Of a stretch of DNA of 64,000 bases, positions 58,831 to 64,000 are shown one piece after another (positions within the stretch are counted from its first letter, which is position 1; every line of letters starts with the position of its first letter). The notes beneath the pieces were generated by a model. It made no database searches. It saw only the letters and a list, made by a program, of their open reading frames with translations, and was not told the DNA's origin. Made by a program: the position numbers and the translations under genes. Origin of the DNA: Bacteroidales bacterium UBA5536 (GTDB lineage Bacteria > Bacteroidota > Bacteroidia > Bacteroidales > F082); assembly GCA_002426795.1 (NCBI GenBank), contig DINQ01000015.1:124001-188000 (forward strand), given 5' to 3'.

Positions 58831-59693
58831 TACAAAATATGTTTTTCGGCATGGTAAGAACTACGCACCAGCGGACCACTTTCCACGTGGCGGAAGCCCA
58901 TTTTCAGCCCTTCTTCTTCGTACATTTTAAAAACTTCCGGTTTCACAAATTCTTTTACCGGCAAATGGTTTTTGGTGGGCTGCAGGTATTGACCAATGGT
59001 CATTACCGAAACGCCAACCGCACGCAGATCACGCATAGTTTCAAGCACTTCTTCAGCCGTTTCGCCCAGCCCGAGCATCACACCCGATTTGGCAATCACT
59101 CCGGCTTCTGCTACTGTTTTGAGTACCTGCAGGCTAAGATCGTATTTGGCGCGACTTCGTACCCAGGGCGTGATTCGGCGAACGGTTTCCATGTTGTGCG
59201 AAATAACTTCGGGGCCCGCTTCAACAACACGCATGATCAATTCTTTTTTGCCATCAAAATCGGGAATCAAGGTTTCCATGGTTGTACCGGGACTTTCGCG
59301 CTTGATGGCTTTGATGGTGAGTGCCCATATTTCTGATCCGCCATCTTTTAGGTCATCGCGATCAACCGAGGTCAAAACCACATGCTTGAGCTTCATCAGT
59401 TTCACCGATTCGGCCACACGGTCAGGTTCCTGCCAGTCGGCGGGCAATGGCCGGCCTGTTTTTACATTACAAAAACCGCACGAGCGGGTGCAGATATTGC
59501 CTAGAATCATCAGCGTAGCAGTTCCTCTTCCCCAGCATTCGTGCATATTGGGACAATGACCACTTGTGCAGATGGTATGCAGTTTGTGTTGGTCAACGAT
59601 TTCTCTTACAGATAAATATGTTTTACCGGCCGGCACTTTGGTTTTGAGCCATTCGGGTTTGCGCATCAAAATATTTGTTCGTGGTGTATCCAT
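58830..59693 (-). CDS. lipA: Lipoyl synthase LipA
   Basis: 287 residues from the ATG at 59693 (MDTPRTNILMRKPEWLK). Radical SAM enzyme that inserts two sulfurs into octanoyl chains. The auxiliary cluster Cys motif ICTSGHCPNMHECWG precedes the radical SAM motif CTRSCGFCNV (CxxxCxxC), followed by SVDRDDLKDGGSEIWA and a C-terminal RSSYHA tail with the Ser ligand. All expected residues are present. The frame reads back to 59768 but a Met there lacks family support. Confidence 0.96.
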   Translation of the reverse strand: MDTPRTNILMRKPEWLKTKVPAGKTYLSVREIVDQHKLHTICTSGHCPNMHECWGRGTATLMILGNICTRSCGFCNVKTGRPLPADWQEPDRVAESVKLMKLKHVVLTSVDRDDLKDGGSEIWALTIKAIKRESPGTTMETLIPDFDGKKELIMRVVEAGPEVISHNMETVRRITPWVRSRAKYDLSLQVLKTVAEAGVIAKSGVMLGLGETAEEVLETMRDLRAVGVSVMTIGQYLQPTKNHLPVKEFVKPEVFKMYEEEGLKMGFRHVESGPLVRSSYHAEKHIL

Positions 59694-59812
59694 TGAAAGT
59701 TGAATAAAATTGAATGTGCAAAAATACAAAAAGCTTTTGGGTTGGCATCGGCAGCAGGTACGGCTCAAATTGTTTATTCCGGATATACATGGAATTCAAT
59801 AGTATTGTTTGC

Positions 59813-59820
59813 TATATTTG
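59813..59820 (+). promoter_or_regulatory. Candidate -7 element (TATATTTG) for the glucokinase gene
   Basis: TATATTTG matches TAnnTTTG and ends 18 bases before the ATG at 59839. It supports this start over a TTG at 59809. No -33 TTG is at the right distance. Confidence 0.4.
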
Positions 59821-59838
59821 AAACCAAAATCAACACAC

Positions 59839-60606
59839 ATGGAAATCTTAGGAATTGATATTGGAGGTAGCGGCATCAAAGGTGCCATTGTTAATATAGA
59901 AGACGGAAGCCTGGTAACAGGACGTCACCGCATCTCAACACCACAACCGGCAACGCCACGCGCTGTGGCCGAAACAGTAAAAGCCCTCGTTGATCATTTT
60001 AAATATACCGGGCCTATTGGATGTGGCTTTCCTGCACTCATCCAGCATGGAGTGGCAAAAACAGCGTCCAATATCGACAAGACCTGGGTAGATATTGATG
60101 TAGAAAAATTACTTTCTGAGGCTACGGGAGAAAATGTTTTTGTGGTAAATGATGCGGATGCAGCCGGATTGGCTGAGCTGAAATTTGGGGCTGGCAATGG
60201 TCATAATGGAGTGGCCCTGGTGCTTACCATCGGAACAGGCATTGGCTCTGCCCTCATCAACAACGGAGTATTATTGCCATGCACTGAGCTTGGGCATCTT
60301 GAATTCAAGGGCGGCGATGCCGAAAAATATTGTTCAGATGCTACACGCGAAAAGAAAGACCTAAGTTGGAAAACCTGGGGAAAACGATTCAACAAATACC
60401 TCTTGCACCTCGAGATGCTGTTTTCGCCAGACCTCTTTATTTTAGGTGGTGGAGCCAGCAAGAAATTCGACTTGTATAAAAATCAGCTTACTGTAAAAGC
60501 GACTGTTGTACCTGCCACATTGCGCAATCTGGCCGGTATTATTGGCGCTGCCTGCTATGCTGACAGCATGACGAAACTTCAACAGGAAAGCACTCAGAAA
60601 AAGTAA
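59839..60606 (+). CDS. ppgK: Polyphosphate glucokinase-like ROK family protein
   Basis: 255 residues from the ATG at 59839. ROK/hexokinase-type motifs: LGIDIGGSGIKGAIVNIEDG (phosphate 1), GPIGCGFPALIQHG, NDADAAGLAELKFGAG and VLTIGTGIGSALINNG (phosphate 2), LGHLEF and ILGGGASKKFDLY (adenosine). Short length and the KDLSWKTWGKRFNKYL C-terminal part are typical of the polyphosphate-dependent glucokinases. It phosphorylates glucose with polyphosphate or ATP; phosphoryl donor is not proven here. Convergent with the acyltransferase gene at a 2-base gap. Confidence 0.85.
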   Translation: MEILGIDIGGSGIKGAIVNIEDGSLVTGRHRISTPQPATPRAVAETVKALVDHFKYTGPIGCGFPALIQHGVAKTASNIDKTWVDIDVEKLLSEATGENVFVVNDADAAGLAELKFGAGNGHNGVALVLTIGTGIGSALINNGVLLPCTELGHLEFKGGDAEKYCSDATREKKDLSWKTWGKRFNKYLLHLEMLFSPDLFILGGGASKKFDLYKNQLTVKATVVPATLRNLAGIIGAACYADSMTKLQQESTQKK

Positions 60607-60608
60607 TC

Positions 60609-61634
60609 TCAACCTCTGATTTTCCTGTAGGCAATCACCATTATACTCGAAATCAAGAGTACGACAACAAACCAAACTGTCAGCAATAAGGGTCCCTGCG
60701 TTTGATAGAGCAATGTGCCAAGATTGCCGATCAGCAACCATTGAGCAACGTAAAAAGCAGTGACGTTAATTCCTAAAAATTGGAGAAATTGAATTAGGCG
60801 GTTTGACCCTGAAATTTGCTCAATGAAACTCCAAAGCAGTATCCACCACAATAGAAACCCCAAAGTCCATAAAACATATTGGGGATCATGATGGTAATAC
60901 GCCTGTAAATGCGTGGTGATGGCAAAGGCAAACGGAAAAGAGAGGATTAAAACAAGGCTTAACAGACCAAAAACCATCCATTTTGTTTTGTTGGTCAACT
61001 CGGGTAGAACATTTTGCTTCTGAACCAGATAGAAGAGATATCCTGCAAGTGGGTAAACCATCCACGGAAAAACTGGAAAATACGACCAGTGATAGTAGCC
61101 CCAAAAATAGGCAACGATGTGTGAAAATACTGGCTGGCTTGCAAAACTTACTGGAAGAAATGGGTTTGCTACAGCAAAAACCAACATGGCCATTAGCCAG
61201 AGAAGGATTTTTTCGTGGGCAAATTTTCTAATCACAGCAATGAAAATCAGGCTGAGCCCAGCCAAAAAGAGAATATCAACCCCAAAAATGAACGTAAAAG
61301 GTGACAATTGTTGAAACTCTCCCAACCACATTCTAATGAGCAAATGGGCATTCAGGCCGATGTTGAGCGCGAACCCCAGTATTATAAGCAATATGCCCCG
61401 TTTGACAAGCTGCAAACCTGTTTGTCTTTTTCGTGCAATGAAATATCCCATCACGGCCATAAACAGAGGAGCCGCTGGCGGCCCGCCGAGAAATAATGAA
61501 ATCTTGCCGGCCATGCTCTCGTAAAATAATGGATTGGCAAAAATTTCGGTTAGATGAACCTGCACCATTAATACAACTGCCAGTCCTTTAAGTAAATCGG
61601 GTAAAACCAACCTATCATTCGTTATTGTCTTCAT
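60609..61634 (-). CDS. Acyltransferase-like / HGSNAT-type integral membrane protein
   Basis: 341 residues from the ATG at 61634 (a TTG at 61640 is also in frame). About ten membrane helices. The N-terminus NDRLVLPDLLKGLAVVLMVQVHLTEIF recalls the D...RG(L)A...M...H motif of the DUF1624/HGSNAT and OafB-like acyltransferases, where the His is catalytic. The rest is hydrophobic with few charged residues. Substrate is unknown, perhaps modification of a cell-surface sugar. It stands alone on the minus strand. Confidence 0.7.
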   Translation of the reverse strand: MKTITNDRLVLPDLLKGLAVVLMVQVHLTEIFANPLFYESMAGKISLFLGGPPAAPLFMAVMGYFIARKRQTGLQLVKRGILLIILGFALNIGLNAHLLIRMWLGEFQQLSPFTFIFGVDILFLAGLSLIFIAVIRKFAHEKILLWLMAMLVFAVANPFLPVSFASQPVFSHIVAYFWGYYHWSYFPVFPWMVYPLAGYLFYLVQKQNVLPELTNKTKWMVFGLLSLVLILSFPFAFAITTHLQAYYHHDPQYVLWTLGFLLWWILLWSFIEQISGSNRLIQFLQFLGINVTAFYVAQWLLIGNLGTLLYQTQGPLLLTVWFVVVLLISSIMVIAYRKIRG

Positions 61635-61814
61635 ATTCAATTAATTTCTATTGCTCATCAATGAAGTTGGACGAAATTAATATAGAATTTCGGACAATGA
61701 GGGCTGATCTTAAAATCTTGTAACACTTTGAAATAATACTATAAGTCCTTTCGAATGAAAGCCCTTAATATTGCATCAGATAAATGAGAATTGAAACCAA
61801 TAAACCAAACTGAA

Positions 61815-62609
61815 ATGAAAAGAACGCTGCTTTTCCTCTTGATAAACATGTTGACAATTGGAGCTTTTGCACAAATTACCCAGGATGCATCTTATACTTA
61901 TTCCGGAACGTTTACCCGCCTTTCTGTTTCAGGCGATAAATTTTTTGTGATGGATGTTTTAAACAGTCAATGCAGAATCTACAATACCAACCATACACTT
62001 TGGAAGACTATCAACCTCAGTGTGCCTGCGAATAACTATCTTTATGATATACAGTATATTTCAGAAAATTTGTTTACGACAGACAACAGTTTGTGCTTGG
62101 TTTATACCTACTATGTTTATGATGAAACCAACCAATATTACACTTACACCACCAAAGTGGTAAAAGAAAATGGCACGGTTCTTCTGAGCTTGCCCGGCTG
62201 CCAGTATTATTATGCCACCACTTTGCAAAACGGGAGCACCAAGTTTGTTACTTATAGCTATGAATATTCAGTTTGGCCCTACACCGTGTTGACCGGTGTT
62301 TATTCGCTGCCTGGATCTTTGATTACTTCTGCTTCGCAAATTCCTGCCAATCAATTCAATCAACAACTCTATGCGCACCCAAATCCGGCATCAATACAAT
62401 TAGTTGTTGGCTTTGATGTGCCTGAAAATGTCAGTAATGCAAGTTTCGAACTTCGCAATGCTAACGGGCAGCTGATGTTGCAGCAACCATTATTTCCTGG
62501 CCAAAAACAGTTACCGTTGAATGTCGATCAATTTCCTGCCGGAATGTATGTGTACAGCATTTTGATGCAAGGAAAAGCCACGGCCTCTCAAAAACTTGTT
62601 ATTCAGTAG
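61815..62609 (+). CDS. Secreted hypothetical protein with T9SS sorting domain
   Basis: 264 residues from the ATG at 61815 (MKRTLLFLLINMLTIGAFAQ signal peptide); a TTG 24 bases upstream is rejected. The mature N-terminal part has beta strands rich in Tyr (YTYSGTFTRLSVSGDKF, CQYYYATTLQNGSTKFV). The last 80 residues (HPNPASIQLVVGFDVPENV ... SQKLVIQ) form a type A sorting domain for the T9SS. No enzymatic motif is seen. It is convergent with the LD-carboxypeptidase gene at a 3-base gap. Confidence 0.75.
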   Translation: MKRTLLFLLINMLTIGAFAQITQDASYTYSGTFTRLSVSGDKFFVMDVLNSQCRIYNTNHTLWKTINLSVPANNYLYDIQYISENLFTTDNSLCLVYTYYVYDETNQYYTYTTKVVKENGTVLLSLPGCQYYYATTLQNGSTKFVTYSYEYSVWPYTVLTGVYSLPGSLITSASQIPANQFNQQLYAHPNPASIQLVVGFDVPENVSNASFELRNANGQLMLQQPLFPGQKQLPLNVDQFPAGMYVYSILMQGKATASQKLVIQ

Positions 62610-62612
62610 CCT

Positions 62613-63518
62613 CTATTCAGGCAAATTTTGATCGAAAGTCACCTTGTCGTCTTGCACGCTGAGGTGACTTTTGCGTCCCAGAATGATTGGTCTGTTGTCG
62701 GGCTGATGGCCTGCCGGAAACCCATGACAAACCGGAAAGTCAAACTCAGCTACATGGTGCGCAATGATTTCGTTTGCTGATTGTCCAAAAGGAATGTTGT
62801 TGTCGTGCATATCAGTCATGCCTCCAATGATCAATCCAGCAAGATGCTGAAGTTTTCCTGCTCTTTTCATTGCAAGTATCATTCTGTCAATGTGATACAG
62901 ATATTCATCAAGGTCTTCCAGAAAAAGGATTTTTCCGCTAGTGTCAGGAAAGGTTTCACTCCCCAGCAAGCTGTATAGTGTCGACAAATTTCCGCCAAGC
63001 ACTTCTGCAATCACTTCACCGTTTCTGTTATGAGGCGTACTGTCTAAGATATAATTCGGATATTTCCCTTTTAGAGTATCAAACATGCCCAGCAGCGCAT
63101 CTTGTGAAACAGTTTCAAAGTTGATGGGCATTGTGGCGTGAAGGCTTTCATAACCAATCTGTTGTAGCCTGGCATGTAAGATAGTGACATCGCTGTATCC
63201 AACCAGCCACTTCGGATTTTGTTGGAAAGCTGTAAAGTCGAGTTGATCAACCATACGTAAACCGCCATAGCCACCTCTGGCAAAAATTACTGCTTTTATT
63301 TGCGGATTGTCCAGCATTTTTTGCACATATGAAGCCCTGTGCTGGTCATTGCCCGCAAACTGGTCTGATGCAGCAAACAAGCCCTCGTCGATGTGCGCCT
63401 CAAGTCCAGCTTCTGAAAGAAATCTCAGTGCAGGCGTCAGTTCGGCTTTACTTATTTTGCGGGCTGAAGCTGCGATGCCTACTTTGTCGCCCAAATGCAG
63501 AAAAGGAGGCCTTCTCAT
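62613..63518 (-). CDS. S66-family LD-carboxypeptidase
   Basis: 301 residues from the ATG at 63518. Muramoyltetrapeptide carboxypeptidase family, cleaving the terminal D-Ala or a Gly from peptidoglycan peptides during recycling. Catalytic Ser in KWLVGYSDVTILHARL (GYSD), Glu in ILFLEDLDEYLYHIDR and His in GFPAGHQPDNRPI. It is cytoplasmic, with no signal peptide. The next gene, metG, is divergent with a 52-base gap. Confidence 0.9.
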   Translation of the reverse strand: MRRPPFLHLGDKVGIAASARKISKAELTPALRFLSEAGLEAHIDEGLFAASDQFAGNDQHRASYVQKMLDNPQIKAVIFARGGYGGLRMVDQLDFTAFQQNPKWLVGYSDVTILHARLQQIGYESLHATMPINFETVSQDALLGMFDTLKGKYPNYILDSTPHNRNGEVIAEVLGGNLSTLYSLLGSETFPDTSGKILFLEDLDEYLYHIDRMILAMKRAGKLQHLAGLIIGGMTDMHDNNIPFGQSANEIIAHHVAEFDFPVCHGFPAGHQPDNRPIILGRKSHLSVQDDKVTFDQNLPE

Positions 63519-63534
63519 GTTCAAAACTATTGGT

Positions 63535-63542
63535 TAACTTTG
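63535..63542 (+). promoter_or_regulatory. Candidate -7 element (TAACTTTG) for metG
   Basis: TAACTTTG matches TAnnTTTG and ends 28 bases before the metG ATG. No -33 TTG is seen. Confidence 0.35.
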
Positions 63543-63570
63543 CAAAAAAATTCGATCAATCCCACTGAAA

Positions 63571-64000
63571 ATGGAAGTCAAAAATAAGCAATTCAAACGG
63601 TATACCGTTACTTCTGCCTTGCCATATGCCAACGGACCTATCCACATCGGACATCTTGCCGGCGTGTATGTTCCTGCTGATATTTATGTGCGTTATCTCC
63701 GCATGAAAGGCGAAGACGTGGTGTTTATAGGTGGTTCCGATGAGCATGGCGTGCCCATCACCATCAAAGCACGGCAGCAGGGCATCAGCCCTCAGGCAGT
63801 GGTCGATCGCTATCACAACATCATCAAGGATTCTTTTGAAAAACTGGGTATTTCATTCGATGTATACAGCCGGACATCGGCAGCTATTCACCATGAAACA
63901 GCCTCAGATTTTTTTACCACACTTTATAATAAAGATGTTTTCATTGAGAAAACATCACAACAATATTTTGACGAAGAAGCCTCACAATTCCTGGCCGACC
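63571..64000 (+). CDS. metG: Methionyl-tRNA synthetase, 3' truncated by window
   Basis: The first 143 codons are in the window and the frame is open at the right edge. The N-terminal reads RYTVTSALPYANGPIHIGHLAG, with the HIGH signature (HIGH), then GSDEHGVPITIKARQQG. This is the class Ia MetRS fold; the KMSKS loop and the zinc region are outside the window. It attaches methionine to tRNA(Met). Divergent from the LD-carboxypeptidase. Confidence 0.96.
   Translation, partial: MEVKNKQFKRYTVTSALPYANGPIHIGHLAGVYVPADIYVRYLRMKGEDVVFIGGSDEHGVPITIKARQQGISPQAVVDRYHNIIKDSFEKLGISFDVYSRTSAAIHHETASDFFTTLYNKDVFIEKTSQQYFDEEASQFLAD

Noticed and set aside
1..64000. tRNA, rRNA, CRISPR array and insertion sequence
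   Set aside because: No cloverleaf TPsiC-like GTTCGAATC with matching stems, no regular spaced repeats and no transposase frame were found by eye; a tRNAscan or CRISPR search would be needed to be sure.

Overview
The window looks like chromosomal DNA of a Bacteroidota bacterium, most likely an anaerobic or microaerobic member of the Bacteroidales/Marinilabiliales side. This is an inference from gene content. The signs are type IX secretion (T9SS) C-terminal sorting domains, two S46 dipeptidyl-peptidases, a bacterial GH3-family protein, DUF5777 and DUF2202 proteins, a CysN-APS kinase fusion, a YwqK/MORN protein, almost no Shine-Dalgarno sequences, and promoters that fit the Bacteroidota -33 TTTG / -7 TAnnTTTG pattern. 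I see no rRNA, tRNA, CRISPR array or intact insertion sequence.

Layout. 1-2.4 kb: a left-truncated CysN-CysC fusion whose kinase domain has lost several canonical residues, then a deoxyhypusine-synthase homologue. 2.4-5 kb (minus strand): a putative signalling operon of an OB-fold-like lipoprotein, a PepSY membrane protein, a 57-residue two-helix protein and a histidine kinase with a Cys/His-rich PAS domain. 5-8.1 kb (minus): nadA, a lipoprotein and a MORN-repeat protein. 8.2-8.75 kb: an AT-rich gap between diverging genes with DnaA-box-like 9-mers, a candidate replication origin. 8.7-10.6 kb: rpiB and a solitary lutB-like gene. 10.6-15.7 kb (minus): purH-mreB-mreC-mreD and a TlpA-like lipoprotein. 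15.8-19 kb: a lone MacB-like permease and recJ. 19-21.8 kb (minus): a GH3, LysE and HdeD/DUF308 cluster. 22-29.9 kb: an outer-membrane barrel, DPP7, an M49-like metallopeptidase lipoprotein, a DUF2202 lipoprotein, and a DUF5777 barrel with a cytochrome c lipoprotein. 30-35.7 kb: a sulfide:quinone oxidoreductase-like enzyme with a 52-residue partner, a hypothetical barrel, hemW and yceI. 35.8-46.5 kb: a histidine kinase, an S9 peptidase, ribF and asd, two T9SS-type secreted proteins and a CPBP protease. 46.6-49.5 kb: an SMR exporter and a small accessory patch with an XRE regulator and a RelE-like toxin-antitoxin pair. 49.7-64 kb: radA, an NDH-2-like dehydrogenase, DPP11, pabC and pabB, a secreted nuclease-fold protein, lipB-lipA, polyphosphate glucokinase, an acyltransferase-like membrane protein, a T9SS protein, an LD-carboxypeptidase and the 5' end of metG.

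How the parts fit. DPP7 (Gly at the S1 position) and DPP11 (Arg at that position), the M49-like enzyme and the S9 peptidase suggest growth on peptides. Quinone-linked enzymes (SQR-like, NDH-2-like) and a cytochrome c lipoprotein point to a respiratory chain. Most housekeeping genes are intact. The parts least explained by known systems are the GH3-LysE-HdeD cluster, the OB/PepSY/Cys-PAS operon with its small membrane protein, the SQR partner peptide, and the candidate origin.

Limits: everything was read by eye. Family names come from recognised motifs, and no database search was run.
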